A stretch of DNA of 64,000 bases from Ewingella allii (GTDB taxonomy: Bacteria > Pseudomonadota > Gammaproteobacteria > Enterobacterales > Enterobacteriaceae), in NCBI RefSeq assembly GCF_044430645.1, contig NZ_JAWUDN010000008.1:124001-188000 (forward strand). The letters run 5' to 3'. This document shows, piece by piece, positions 33,240-42,430 of the stretch (position 1 is its first letter; each line of letters starts with the position of its first letter). The position numbers and the translations under genes were made by a program. The notes beneath the pieces were generated by a model. It was not told the origin of the DNA, made no database searches, and saw nothing but the letters and a program-made list of their open reading frames with translations.

Positions 33240-34589
33240 TTATTTTTCCTGCAATCCGAGCTTCTTCTCCAGATAGTGGATGTTGGTTCCACCGTGCTGG
33301 AAGTTCTCGTCGCTCATGATGCGCATTTGCAGATCAACGTTGGTTTTGATGCCGTCGATGATCAGTTCAGCCAATGCGTTTTTCATGCGGGCAATCGCCA
33401 CGTCACGGTTTTCACCGTAAGTGATCAGTTTGCCGATCATGGAATCGTAGTACGGAGGCACGGTATAGCCAGCGTAGATATGCGATTCCCAGCGCACGCC
33501 AAAGCCACCAGGAGCGTGGAAGCGGGTAATTTTACCCGGGCTTGGCAGGAAGGTATTTGGATCTTCAGCATTGATACGACATTCGACCGCGTGGCCCTGA
33601 ATGCGTACTTCATCCTGTTTGATCGACAGCGGCTGACCGGCAGCGATACGCAGCTGCTCTTTGATCAAGTCAACGCCGGTGATCATTTCAGTCACAGGAT
33701 GCTCAACCTGAATACGGGTGTTCATTTCGATGAAATAGAACTCGCCGTTTTCATACAGGAACTCAAAGGTACCCGCGCCGCGATAGTTAATGTCTACGCA
33801 CGCTTTCGCACAACGCTCGCCGATGTAACGACGCAGCTCAGGCGTGATGCCCGGTGCTGGCGCTTCTTCGACAACTTTCTGGTGACGACGCTGCATGGAG
33901 CAGTCACGTTCTGCCAGATAAATCGCGTTGCCCTGACCGTCAGCCAAAATCTGAATTTCGATGTGGCGTGGGTTTTCCAGGTACTTCTCCATGTACACCA
34001 TGTCGTTGTTGAAAGCCGCTTTGGCTTCCGCACGGGTCATGTTGATGGATTGTTCCAGATCTTTGTCGCTGCGAACTACGCGCATACCACGACCGCCGCC
34101 GCCGCCAGAGGCTTTGATGATGACCGGGTAACCGATGCGTTTTGCATAGGCACGGTTTTGGTCCATATCTTCGCCCAGCGGGCCGTCAGAACCAGGTACG
34201 CAAGGAACACCAGCTTTTTTCATCGCGCCGATGGCGGAAACTTTGTCACCCATCAGGCGGATAGTTTCAGCTTTCGGGCCGATGAAGATGAAGCCAGAGC
34301 GTTCAACTTGTTCAGCGAAGTCGGCATTTTCGGACAGGAAACCGTAGCCAGGGTGGATAGCCACCGCGCCAGTGATTTCAGCTGCAGCAATGATTGCCGG
34401 GATGTTCAGATAGCTTTTTACTGAAGGTGCAGGACCGATACAGACGGTTTCATCTGCCAGCAGTACGTGCTTCAGGTCGCGGTCGGCAGTTGAGTGCACG
34501 GCTACCGTTTTGATGCCCAGCTCTTTACAGGCACGCAAAATACGTAGCGCGATCTCGCCGCGGTTCGCGATAACAATTTTATCTACCAT
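33240..34589 (-). CDS. accC: Biotin carboxylase subunit of acetyl-CoA carboxylase
   Basis: A 449-residue ATP-grasp enzyme that carboxylates biotin on AccB, the first step of malonyl-CoA formation. The start MVDKIVIANRGEIALRILRACKELGIKTVAVHS, the glycine-rich ATP loop KASGGGGGRGMRVV, FIEMNTRIQVEHPVTEMITG and the C-terminal end are the standard domains in order. It follows accB by 11 bp. Length as in E. coli (449). It is the last gene of the accBC transcript. Confidence 0.99.
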   Translation of the reverse strand: MVDKIVIANRGEIALRILRACKELGIKTVAVHSTADRDLKHVLLADETVCIGPAPSVKSYLNIPAIIAAAEITGAVAIHPGYGFLSENADFAEQVERSGFIFIGPKAETIRLMGDKVSAIGAMKKAGVPCVPGSDGPLGEDMDQNRAYAKRIGYPVIIKASGGGGGRGMRVVRSDKDLEQSINMTRAEAKAAFNNDMVYMEKYLENPRHIEIQILADGQGNAIYLAERDCSMQRRHQKVVEEAPAPGITPELRRYIGERCAKACVDINYRGAGTFEFLYENGEFYFIEMNTRIQVEHPVTEMITGVDLIKEQLRIAAGQPLSIKQDEVRIQGHAVECRINAEDPNTFLPSPGKITRFHAPGGFGVRWESHIYAGYTVPPYYDSMIGKLITYGENRDVAIARMKNALAELIIDGIKTNVDLQMRIMSDENFQHGGTNIHYLEKKLGLQEK

Positions 34590-34600
34590 GGTACGCCTCG

Positions 34601-35068
34601 TTATTCGATGACGACCAGCGGCTCGTCGAATTCAACCGGTTGGCCGCTTTCCACCAGAATGGCTTTAACCACGCCAGATTTGTCTGCTTCGATTTGGTTC
34701 ATCATTTTCATTGCTTCAACGATGCACAGGGTATCACCTGCGTTAACTTTCTGGCCGACTTCCACGAAGGCTTTCGCGTCCGGGCTTGGCGTGCGGTAGA
34801 AAGTACCCACCATCGGTGAACGAACGATGTGTCCGCTGATCGCAGCCGGTGCGGCTTCAGCTGGCGCCGCCGCTGGTGCAACTGCAGCAGCCAGACCCGG
34901 TTGCTGTTGTGGCGCAGGCATTGCGTACGCTTGTTGCATCATTGGGTAAGCTTGCGCAGGTGCTGCACGGCTGATGCGTACTGATTCTTCGCCTTCAGAA
35001 ATTTCCAGTTCAGAAATGCCTGACTCTTCAACCAGTTCGATCAGTTTCTTAATTTTACGAATATCCAT
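34601..35068 (-). CDS. accB: Biotin carboxyl carrier protein
   Basis: A 155-residue carrier (E. coli 156). The N-terminus MDIRKIKKLIELVEESGISELEISEGEESVRI is followed by an Ala/Pro/Gln-rich flexible linker (about residues 36-77) and the biotinyl domain with the biotinylated Lys121 in EAMKMMNQIEA. The linker of this family is often the most variable part. Lies 34 bp downstream of aroQ. In E. coli AccB represses its own operon through its N-terminus. Confidence 0.98.
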   Translation of the reverse strand: MDIRKIKKLIELVEESGISELEISEGEESVRISRAAPAQAYPMMQQAYAMPAPQQQPGLAAAVAPAAAPAEAAPAAISGHIVRSPMVGTFYRTPSPDAKAFVEVGQKVNAGDTLCIVEAMKMMNQIEADKSGVVKAILVESGQPVEFDEPLVVIE

Positions 35069-35101
35069 GGGTGTGATTCCGTACTCTTTTTGCGAAAAAA
35101 A

Positions 35102-35554
35102 TTAATGGGTTTTAGACAAGCGGTTAACCGCTGCCTGTAAAGCAAAATGGTAGCCATCTGCGCCAAGTCCGCAGATAACGCCCACTGCGATATCAGATAG
35201 ATAGGAGTGATGCCGGAACGGCTCGCGGGCGTGAACATTCGACAGGTGGATCTCGATAAACGGGATCTGTACTGCCAGCAACGCATCGCGTAGCGCTACG
35301 CTGGTATGGGTAAAGGCTGCGGGATTGATCAAAATAAAATCAGTGTTTCCGCGTGCCTGATGGATTCTATCAATCAGGAGGTGCTCTGCGTTGGATTGCA
35401 GATGGCTAAGCGCTACGTCTGCGGCGGCTGCCTGCTGCTCCAAACCTTTAACTATATCGTTGAGCGTAGTGCTGCCGTAGGTTTCAGGCTCACGCGTCCC
35501 TAACAAATTCAGGTTAGGACCGTTTAGAAGCAAAATGTCAAACTTATGCGCCAT
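35102..35554 (-). CDS. aroQ: 3-dehydroquinate dehydratase, type II
   Basis: A 150-residue dodecameric enzyme of the shikimate pathway. Motifs in order: LLLNGPNLNLLGTREPETYG with the catalytic Arg and Tyr, HLQSNAEHLLIDRIHQA, INPAAFTHTSVALRDAL and IEIHLSNVHAREPFRHHSYLS with the catalytic His. It lies just upstream of accBC. E. coli K-12 uses a type I enzyme instead, but many Enterobacterales have both. Confidence 0.97.
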   Translation of the reverse strand: MAHKFDILLLNGPNLNLLGTREPETYGSTTLNDIVKGLEQQAAAADVALSHLQSNAEHLLIDRIHQARGNTDFILINPAAFTHTSVALRDALLAVQIPFIEIHLSNVHAREPFRHHSYLSDIAVGVICGLGADGYHFALQAAVNRLSKTH

Positions 35555-35795
35555 TGTGAGCCTATCTCCGGCAATTAGACAAAGATTGTAGAAAATACCC
35601 TGATGTCACCGATTTGTCACCTATTTCGCGGCAAATCTACCCTGCTCATCAGCATGAGGTCGGGCATTATAATGATATCGTGGCAATTCGCAGCTAAATA
35701 CTGGTCTTATCAGCGAAGATAATCAACCCTCAGAATGCTACTGAGGGTTTAGACTGTGGGATTATGCGGGGTAGAACACAGAAAAGTTAAGCCCG

Positions 35796-36398
35796 TTAAC
35801 GCAGCCATTGGCGGAATTTTTTGTAGCGTAATGCTAACAAGATCGCTGCAATTGCCGCGTAGATGATGGGTTGTGGCGAGATAATTTTCACTGACCACAT
35901 GTAGTGAATCGGTGCCAAAATGGCGACAACATAAATTAAATTGTGCAATGTCTGCCATTTCGCACCCAACTTACGCTGCGACCACAATGTCGAGGTGCAG
36001 GCCAGCGCCAGCAGGATTATCCAGCTGATAATGCCCAGTGTCAGATAGGGCCGCGAAATCAATTCGCTGCCCAGCAGCGCCAAATTGTTAATGCCCAACT
36101 CTAAGAACGAATAGCTGAGAAGATGCAGCGTTCCCCACGCAAAGCACCACAAACCCACTAATCTGCGCACGCGCATCAACAGCGGCTGTTTACCATAACG
36201 CGCAACGGGGGTAATAAGCAGCGTCGCCAGCAGCAATTTCAGAGTCATCCTACCGGTAAAATGCTGAATATCTTTAGATGGATCGGCACTGAACCAGCCC
36301 TGATTAATCGACAAGATCAGCCAAATAAAGGGCAGGAACGCCGCCAGATGGATAACCACCTTTAGCCATTTAATTTGTGTCAGGCTTAAACGCCGCAT
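35796..36398 (-). CDS. msrQ: Heme-binding membrane subunit MsrQ
   Basis: A 200-residue inner-membrane protein of the ferric-reductase-like (YedZ) family that passes electrons from the quinone or flavin pool to MsrP. Six hydrophobic segments; the histidines in KDIQHFTGRM, GTLHLLSYSF, WQTLHNLIYV and LAPIHYMWSV are the likely heme ligands. It begins 19 bp after the msrP stop on the same strand, so it is one operon. A stem at 35729-35754 (ACCCTCAG...CTGAGGGT) lies after the stop, with a poor T-run. Confidence 0.94.
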   Translation of the reverse strand: MRRLSLTQIKWLKVVIHLAAFLPFIWLILSINQGWFSADPSKDIQHFTGRMTLKLLLATLLITPVARYGKQPLLMRVRRLVGLWCFAWGTLHLLSYSFLELGINNLALLGSELISRPYLTLGIISWIILLALACTSTLWSQRKLGAKWQTLHNLIYVVAILAPIHYMWSVKIISPQPIIYAAIAAILLALRYKKFRQWLR

Positions 36399-36417
36399 CG
36401 CATTTCCCTCAAAATCA

Positions 36418-37419
36418 TCAATAGTTCACGCGCAAATCGAGGCCGCGGTACAGCGACGCCACCTGATCGCCATAGCCATTAAACAGCAGCGTCGGCTGGC
36501 GTTTAACATCCAAAATACCGCCAGAGCCGATGAAACGCTCGGTGGCCTGTGACCAGCGCGGATGGTCGACGTGCGGGTTCACGTTGGCGTAGAAACCGTA
36601 CTCATTGGTGGCAATCTGGTTCCATGTCGTCGGCGGCTGGTTCTTGGTCAGGCTGATATTGACGATAGACTTGATGCCTTTAAAGCCATATTTCCACGGC
36701 ACGGTCAGGCGAATTGGCGCGCCGTTTTGCGGGGGCAGGGCCTTGCCGTAGACGCCGACGGTCAGCATGGTTAGCGGGTGCATGGCTTCATCCATCCGCA
36801 GCCCTTCAACATAAGGGTAATCCAGCCCGCCGCCGATAAAGCGGTCTTTCTGGCCCGGCATGTGTTCCGGGTCATATAAGGTTTTAAACGCCACAAAGCG
36901 CGCATTGCCGGTCGGCTCGGCTAGCTTGATGATGTTGCTCAGCTGGAAGCCAATCCACGGCACCACCATTGACCACGCCTCGACGCAGCGCATCCGGTAG
37001 ATACGCTGCTCCAGCGGGAAGCGTTTCATGATGTCATCCATATCGAGGGTGATCGGCTTGCCCACTTCGCCATCAATCACGATTTTCCACGGCGAGGTCA
37101 CCAACTGGCCCGCATTAGCGGCTGGGTCTGCTTTATCCAGACCAAACTCATAAAAGTTGTTGTAGCCGGTGACTTTATCTTCTGGCGTCAGCGTCAGGTC
37201 ATTTTGGTAGGCGGCAGGCTTGGTGAAATCCAAAGGTTTCCCCGGCGGGGCTTTTGGTCGGTCGTGGCCTTTGAACCAAGATGAGATGTCGGCCTTGGCG
37301 GTCTGGGGCAGAGCCAGCGCCGCGGCGCTCAGGCCCAATGCCTGCAATACTTTGCGACGGTCGTGAAAGATGCTTTCAGGCGTGACGTCTGCCTCAGTCA
37401 GTTTGCGGGGATTGTTCAT
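36418..37419 (-). CDS. msrP: Periplasmic methionine-sulfoxide reductase catalytic subunit MsrP
   Basis: A 333-residue molybdopterin enzyme (YedY) that repairs oxidised methionines in periplasmic proteins. The twin-arginine signal RRKVLQALGLSAAALALPQTAKA directs export of the folded enzyme by the Tat system. MRCVEAWSMVVPWIGFQLS carries the Cys that binds molybdenum; QNGAPIRLTVPWKYGFKGIKSIVNI follows. It is the first gene of msrPQ. The pair interrupts the aroQ-acuI order of E. coli. Typical length. Confidence 0.96.
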   Translation of the reverse strand: MNNPRKLTEADVTPESIFHDRRKVLQALGLSAAALALPQTAKADISSWFKGHDRPKAPPGKPLDFTKPAAYQNDLTLTPEDKVTGYNNFYEFGLDKADPAANAGQLVTSPWKIVIDGEVGKPITLDMDDIMKRFPLEQRIYRMRCVEAWSMVVPWIGFQLSNIIKLAEPTGNARFVAFKTLYDPEHMPGQKDRFIGGGLDYPYVEGLRMDEAMHPLTMLTVGVYGKALPPQNGAPIRLTVPWKYGFKGIKSIVNISLTKNQPPTTWNQIATNEYGFYANVNPHVDHPRWSQATERFIGSGGILDVKRQPTLLFNGYGDQVASLYRGLDLRVNY

Positions 37420-37587
37420 GGCGTACTCCAGAATTTCTTAATCATTATTGTTACTGAGGATTCTGGTTTAAGAATGGCTGTTAAATCGATTTTTGGCGAG
37501 AGGACTGGGGAAAATACGAAATTTCAGAGGAGAAGGGAACCGAGCAGCGCAGGGAGAGTTTTCCTGCGCTGCTGATTGGCTTAGCTT

Positions 37588-38565
37588 TTAGCGCACCTTG
37601 ACCAAAGTGCGGCCCGTAATGGTGTTAGCCATAATTGCGGCGGCCGCCGCTGGCGCTTGTTCAAGGCTGATTTCCGTGGCGGCTTGCTCATAGAACGAAG
37701 CGGGAAGAGTCTGGGTCAGGCGCTCCCAGGCGTCCATTCGACGATGCAGCGGACACATCACAGAATCTACCCCTTGCAGGCGAACGTTGCGCAGAATAAA
37801 TGGCATCACCGTGGTGGGAAGCTGGTAACCCCCCGCCAGACCACAGGCCGCCACCGTACCGCCGTAGACCGTTTGCGACAGCAAGGTTGCCAGCGTGTGG
37901 TCGCCGACGGTATCGATGGCGCCGGCCCACAGCTGTTTATCCAGCGCCCGGCCTTCTTTGCTGAACTCTTCGCGCGACAGCACGGTTTTCGCGCCGAGCT
38001 GCTTGAGATATTCGGTATTGCTGGCGCGCCCGCTGATCGCCACCACGTCATAGCCGAGGGTCGACAGCAGGGTGATCGCCGTGCTGCCCACGCCGCCGCT
38101 GGCACCACTGACAATCACTTTGCCGCTGTCGGGTAGCACGCCGCCTTCCTCCAGAGCCATCACGCAGAGCATGGCGGTGAATCCGGCGGTGCCGATAATC
38201 ATCGCGTGGCGCGAGTCCAGACCTTCCGGCAGCTGCACCAGCCAATCACCTTTTACGCGCGCCTTTTCTGCCAGCCCGCCCCAGTGGTTTTCGCCCACGC
38301 CCCAGCCAGTGAGGATCACCTGCTGACCCACGCTAAAGCGTGAGTCTTCACTGCTAATGACCCGACCGGCGAAATCGATGCCGGGCACCATCGGGAATTG
38401 GCGGATAATTTTCCCCGTGCCGGTGATTGCCATTGCGTCTTTATAATTGAGGCTCGACCAGTCAACATCGACCACCACATCGCCTTCCGGCAAATCATCT
38501 ATGCTGATATCACCTACGCTGGAAAGGGTCTGGCCTGCGTCTTGCTGTAATAAAAGTGCGCGCAT
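37588..38565 (-). CDS. acuI: Acrylyl-CoA reductase (NADPH), zinc-free MDR family
   Basis: A 325-residue medium-chain dehydrogenase/reductase (YhdH, 324 in E. coli) that reduces acryloyl-CoA to propionyl-CoA with NADPH. The start MRALLLQQDAGQTLSSV is set by TGGAGC before this ATG; an earlier in-frame ATG adds eight residues without family support. The Rossmann motif is VIVSGASGGVGSTAI. GWGVGENHWGGLAEKARVKGDWLVQLP is the family-specific region. It is divergent from csrD, as in E. coli. Confidence 0.95.
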   Translation of the reverse strand: MRALLLQQDAGQTLSSVGDISIDDLPEGDVVVDVDWSSLNYKDAMAITGTGKIIRQFPMVPGIDFAGRVISSEDSRFSVGQQVILTGWGVGENHWGGLAEKARVKGDWLVQLPEGLDSRHAMIIGTAGFTAMLCVMALEEGGVLPDSGKVIVSGASGGVGSTAITLLSTLGYDVVAISGRASNTEYLKQLGAKTVLSREEFSKEGRALDKQLWAGAIDTVGDHTLATLLSQTVYGGTVAACGLAGGYQLPTTVMPFILRNVRLQGVDSVMCPLHRRMDAWERLTQTLPASFYEQAATEISLEQAPAAAAAIMANTITGRTLVKVR

Positions 38566-38823
38566 TTTGAGCTCCATAAGATTTATCAATTGATTGTTTA
38601 TGCAGTTGCTATGCTATGAATATAACGCAATAGGGGGGATAGGGACTGATATGAGACAAAAACGGTGCCACTGAGTGCAAATTTAGGCACAATTTTGCAT
38701 AAATCTTTACCGGATCTGACACGCTTATGTTTTATGATAGCGGCGTTTAAACGGCGGCCTGACAATGAAGGAATATTCTCTGGTTTGCCTCCTTCATTTA
38801 TAGGTTTCAGGTAAGGCACAAGG

Positions 38824-40761
38824 ATGCGATTTACTAACAGACTCACCGCGCTTATTTCCATGCTGGTTGCAGTAGCTATGTTGCTGATGCTGCTCGGCGT
38901 GACTTTTAGTTTTGTTTATCTCAGCAAGCAGGGCACCGAGCAGCATTTGCGGGCGCTGGCGACCACTTTCGACCAATCTCTTCTACAACATACGCCTGAT
39001 GAGGCACAGCGCTGGATGCCCACCGCGATGCGTATGTTGGATATTTCAAACATCACTCTGCTGGAAAATAACAAACCGCTGCGAGAATATCGCGAGTCCG
39101 CCGATTTACACGCGGCGTGGGACAGCGGCTACCCCGACTATGCCGAGACAACCTTGCCGCTAATGCAGCACCCGTCGATGGCGCTGCACGTGGTGTATGT
39201 AGACCCCATCACCACTTACACCCATTCGCTGCGCTCGACCATCACCATTAGCTTCGCCATTATTTTGATGATTGTAGTGGTGCTGATGAGTTTCCGCTGG
39301 CTGCGCAAAGAGACGGCTGGGTTGGAACGACTGGAAGAGCGCGCCCAGCGCATTCTTCGCGGCGAGCGGGAGAATATTCGCCACGGCGATGTCTCCGAAT
39401 GGCCGCCTTTTGCCAGTAGCGCCATTGATTTACTGATGGCAGATCTGGCCGAGGCCCGCGAGCAACGCAGCCGGGTCGACACGCTAATTCGTGCATTTGC
39501 CCAGCAAGATGCCCAGACCGGCCTGAGTAATCGGCTGTTTTTCGACAATCAATTGGCGACTCAGCTTGAAGAAAAGGGCGCGCACGGCGTGGTTATGCTG
39601 CTGCGACTGCCTGACTTCGACACGCTGCGCGAAATCCACGGGCAGGGGCACGTTGATGAACTGCGTTCCGCGATGGTCAATCTGCTCTCAACCTTTGTCA
39701 TGCGCTACTCCGATGCCCTGCTGGCGCGCTATTTCCACAGCGATTGTGCCGTGTTACTGCCTCACCGCACTTTAAAAGAAGCAGAGGTGATGGCGGCCCA
39801 ACTGGTCAATGCGCTCGGCGCGCTGCCAACCTCTAACAATATCGATCGCGATGCCCTTCTATATATAGGTATCAGTGCTTATCGTTTTGGTCAGCGGGCG
39901 GAAGAGGTGATGGACCACGCCGAGCAGGCGACGCGCAACGCAGCCTTTCAGGGAAGTAACAGTTGGCTGGTTTATGACAGCAAAGTGCCTGAAAAAGGGC
40001 GCGGCAGCGTTAAATGGCGCACGCTACTGGAAAATACCCTATCGCGCGGCGGGCCGCGTCTTTATCATAAAGGCAGCTTTACCAAAGACCGCAAGCTGGA
40101 TCATCGTGAAATTCAGCGCCGCATCTTTGATGGCGAGCAAGAGCTGCTGGCTGCCGAGTTTATGCCGCTGGTGGTGCAATTTGGCATGTCGCAAAGCTAT
40201 GATCGCCAAATGCTTTCTCAGATAATTCCGTTACTGGCGCGCTGGCCGGACGAAACGTTGGCATTTCACCTGACGGTTGATTCATTATTGCAGCGCTCTT
40301 TTGTCCGCTGGTTGCGCGATACCTTGCTGCAATGCGAAAAAAAGCAGCGTAATCGCATTCTGATTGAACTTGCAGAGGCAGATCTCTGTCAACATACCGA
40401 GCGATTACGGCCCGTTGTCCGCCTGCTACAAGGAATGGGCTGCCGTCTTGCTGTTTCTCAAGCCGGGCTTACCGTGGTCAGCACCTCATATTTGAAAACT
40501 TTCCCGGTTGAAAGGGTGAAACTGCACCCGGGATTGATTCGCGATATCGACAAAAGAATTGAAAATCAGCTGTTCGTACAAAGCCTGATTAGCGCCTGTG
40601 AAGGAACACAAGCCAAGGTTTTCGCTTCTGGCGTGCGCAGTAAAGAAGAGTGGGCAGTACTGTTAGAAAAGGGCATTCATGGCGGGCAGGGTGATTTTTT
40701 TGCTATGCCGCAGGCCGTGGAGCCCGTTAGCAAAAAATATTCACACAACGGTGATGTTTAA
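38824..40761 (+). CDS. csrD: RNase E specificity factor CsrD
   Basis: A 645-residue membrane protein that promotes RNase E-dependent turnover of the small RNAs CsrB and CsrC. Two transmembrane segments (residues 8-30 and about 135-157) flank a periplasmic part; a HAMP-like coiled region follows. The GGDEF site is degenerate (FHSDCAV) and the EAL site reads EFM, so neither makes or breaks cyclic-di-GMP, as in E. coli CsrD (HRSDF/ELM). The ATG at 38824 is preceded by AAGG. It lies upstream of mreB, as in E. coli. Confidence 0.96.
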   Translation: MRFTNRLTALISMLVAVAMLLMLLGVTFSFVYLSKQGTEQHLRALATTFDQSLLQHTPDEAQRWMPTAMRMLDISNITLLENNKPLREYRESADLHAAWDSGYPDYAETTLPLMQHPSMALHVVYVDPITTYTHSLRSTITISFAIILMIVVVLMSFRWLRKETAGLERLEERAQRILRGERENIRHGDVSEWPPFASSAIDLLMADLAEAREQRSRVDTLIRAFAQQDAQTGLSNRLFFDNQLATQLEEKGAHGVVMLLRLPDFDTLREIHGQGHVDELRSAMVNLLSTFVMRYSDALLARYFHSDCAVLLPHRTLKEAEVMAAQLVNALGALPTSNNIDRDALLYIGISAYRFGQRAEEVMDHAEQATRNAAFQGSNSWLVYDSKVPEKGRGSVKWRTLLENTLSRGGPRLYHKGSFTKDRKLDHREIQRRIFDGEQELLAAEFMPLVVQFGMSQSYDRQMLSQIIPLLARWPDETLAFHLTVDSLLQRSFVRWLRDTLLQCEKKQRNRILIELAEADLCQHTERLRPVVRLLQGMGCRLAVSQAGLTVVSTSYLKTFPVERVKLHPGLIRDIDKRIENQLFVQSLISACEGTQAKVFASGVRSKEEWAVLLEKGIHGGQGDFFAMPQAVEPVSKKYSHNGDV

Positions 40762-41131
40762 ACTGATCGTAATGTGAAGATTTAACGTAGAATGGCGCAG
40801 CCTTTAACCGGTTACTGTCCAATGACGCCTATTTGTAAAGTTTTTGGCGAATTGTGGCGGGAGTTCTCGGAGCGAGAGCAAGAATTCATGTGCGGTGTTG
40901 GTGCTTGTAAGTTGCTGGTTGTAAACAGGTAAAAGGTGATTCTGGTTTAAATGAACAGGTCATTTTTCACCTCTGATTTGACAACCAAAAGTCATCGCGA
41001 CTGTAAGCGGCCGACATCGTGGACAATTTCACCGAAGCAGAACGTTTTTGCGCCTTGTCGCTGCTTCGCGTGGTTGGTAAAGTAGGCGGATTTTATTTTC
41101 CGCCCCCAGCTAGCAGGATTATCCTTTCGTT
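40762..41131. other. Non-coding interval csrD-mreB
   Basis: 370 bp with no gene seen. It holds a candidate mreB promoter (see separate entry) and an inverted pair AGGTGA (40934-40939) and TCACCT (40967-40972). Confidence 0.5.
40978..41007 (+). promoter_or_regulatory. Candidate sigma-70 promoter of mreB
   Basis: TTGACA (40978-40983) is a perfect -35; TGTAAG (41002-41007) is a 4/6 -10 at a spacing of 18 bp. It lies about 125 bp before the mreB ATG. Confidence 0.4.
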
Positions 41132-42175
41132 ATGTTTAAGAAATTTCGTGGCATGTTTTCCAACGACTTGTCCATCGACCTGGGTACCGCCAATACCCTC
41201 ATTTATGTAAAAGGACAAGGCATTGTGCTGAACGAGCCATCAGTTGTGGCTATTCGTCAGGATCGTGCTGGTTCACCGAAAAGCGTTGCGGCCGTCGGCC
41301 ATGATGCCAAACAGATGTTGGGACGTACTCCTGGCAACATCGCTGCTATTCGTCCGATGAAAGACGGCGTTATCGCTGACTTCTTCGTGACTGAAAAAAT
41401 GCTGCAGCACTTCATCAAACAAGTTCACAGCAACAGCTTCATGCGCCCAAGCCCGCGCGTGCTGGTGTGTGTGCCTGTTGGCGCAACTCAGGTTGAACGC
41501 CGCGCTATCCGTGAATCTGCACAAGGTGCGGGCGCGCGTGAAGTGTTCTTGATTGAAGAGCCAATGGCAGCAGCGATCGGTGCAGGTTTACCTGTCTCTG
41601 AAGCGACCGGTTCCATGGTTGTGGATATCGGCGGTGGTACTACCGAAGTCGCGGTTATCTCCCTGAACGGCGTGGTCTATTCTTCTTCTGTACGTATCGG
41701 TGGTGACCGCTTCGACGAAGCTATCATCAACTACGTGCGTCGTAACTACGGTTCCCTGATTGGCGAAGCTACCGCTGAGCGTATTAAGCACGGTATCGGT
41801 TCCGCTTACCCAGGTGATGAAGTTCACGAGATTGAAGTTCGTGGTCGTAATCTGGCTGAAGGCGTTCCGCGCGGCTTTACCTTGAACTCCAATGAAATTC
41901 TTGAAGCGCTGCAAGAGCCGCTGACTGGCATCGTTAGCGCGGTGATGGTTGCGCTGGAACAGTGTCCTCCAGAGCTGGCTTCTGACATCTCCGAGCGCGG
42001 CATGGTATTGACCGGCGGTGGCGCATTGCTGCGTAACCTCGATCGCCTGCTGATGGAAGAGACCGGTATTCCGGTGGTTGTGGCAGAAGATCCGCTGACC
42101 TGCGTTGCTCGCGGCGGTGGTAAAGCGTTGGAAATGATCGACATGCACGGCGGCGACCTGTTCAGCGAAGAGTAA
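41132..42175 (+). CDS. mreB: Rod shape-determining actin homologue MreB
   Basis: A 347-residue bacterial actin that organises lateral cell-wall synthesis. The N-terminal amphipathic helix MFKKFRGMFSNDLS precedes the phosphate-1 motif SIDLGTANTLIYV; phosphate-2 is VVDIGGGTTEVAVIS and the adenosine motif is MVLTGGGALLRNLD. Length as in E. coli (347). It is followed at 255 bp by mreC, with a hairpin between that may reduce mreCD expression. Confidence 0.99.
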   Translation: MFKKFRGMFSNDLSIDLGTANTLIYVKGQGIVLNEPSVVAIRQDRAGSPKSVAAVGHDAKQMLGRTPGNIAAIRPMKDGVIADFFVTEKMLQHFIKQVHSNSFMRPSPRVLVCVPVGATQVERRAIRESAQGAGAREVFLIEEPMAAAIGAGLPVSEATGSMVVDIGGGTTEVAVISLNGVVYSSSVRIGGDRFDEAIINYVRRNYGSLIGEATAERIKHGIGSAYPGDEVHEIEVRGRNLAEGVPRGFTLNSNEILEALQEPLTGIVSAVMVALEQCPPELASDISERGMVLTGGGALLRNLDRLLMEETGIPVVVAEDPLTCVARGGGKALEMIDMHGGDLFSEE

Positions 42176-42303
42176 TTTTAGCGACGCACGCTTTTGCTTA
42201 AGGCGTGCATAGCAAAGAATAAGTCTTGCCCGCCAAGGTGAATGTCCGTCTGGTGAAACCTGCTGCGTTAAAGTATGCAGTGTCAAATTGGGGTCGTGCA
42301 TCG

Positions 42304-42335
42304 AACTACCTGAAGAAATGCGTATTCAGGTAGTT
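42304..42335 (+). terminator. Partial terminator between mreB and mreC
   Basis: AACTACCTGA and TCAGGTAGTT form a perfect 10-bp stem around a 12-base loop, followed by only TT. A first weaker hairpin GCACGC/GCGTGC occurs near 42187-42207. In E. coli most mreB transcripts stop before mreC. Confidence 0.5.
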
Positions 42336-42430
42336 TTCGCTCGATCCGCTTCGCTTGCTACTTTTCCTGCTTAGGCTATCTTTCACTGGATTGGCTGAAA
42401 CCTTCTGTTGCCGAGGAACTCGCATATTTT

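Noticed and set aside
33276..34424. 382-codon plus-strand frame antisense to accC
   Set aside because: accC on the other strand is near-identical to its family over full length; the antisense frame has no recognisable domain or ribosome-binding site.
41588..42301. 237-codon minus-strand frame over mreB
   Set aside because: Shadow of mreB codon usage; no homology recognised.
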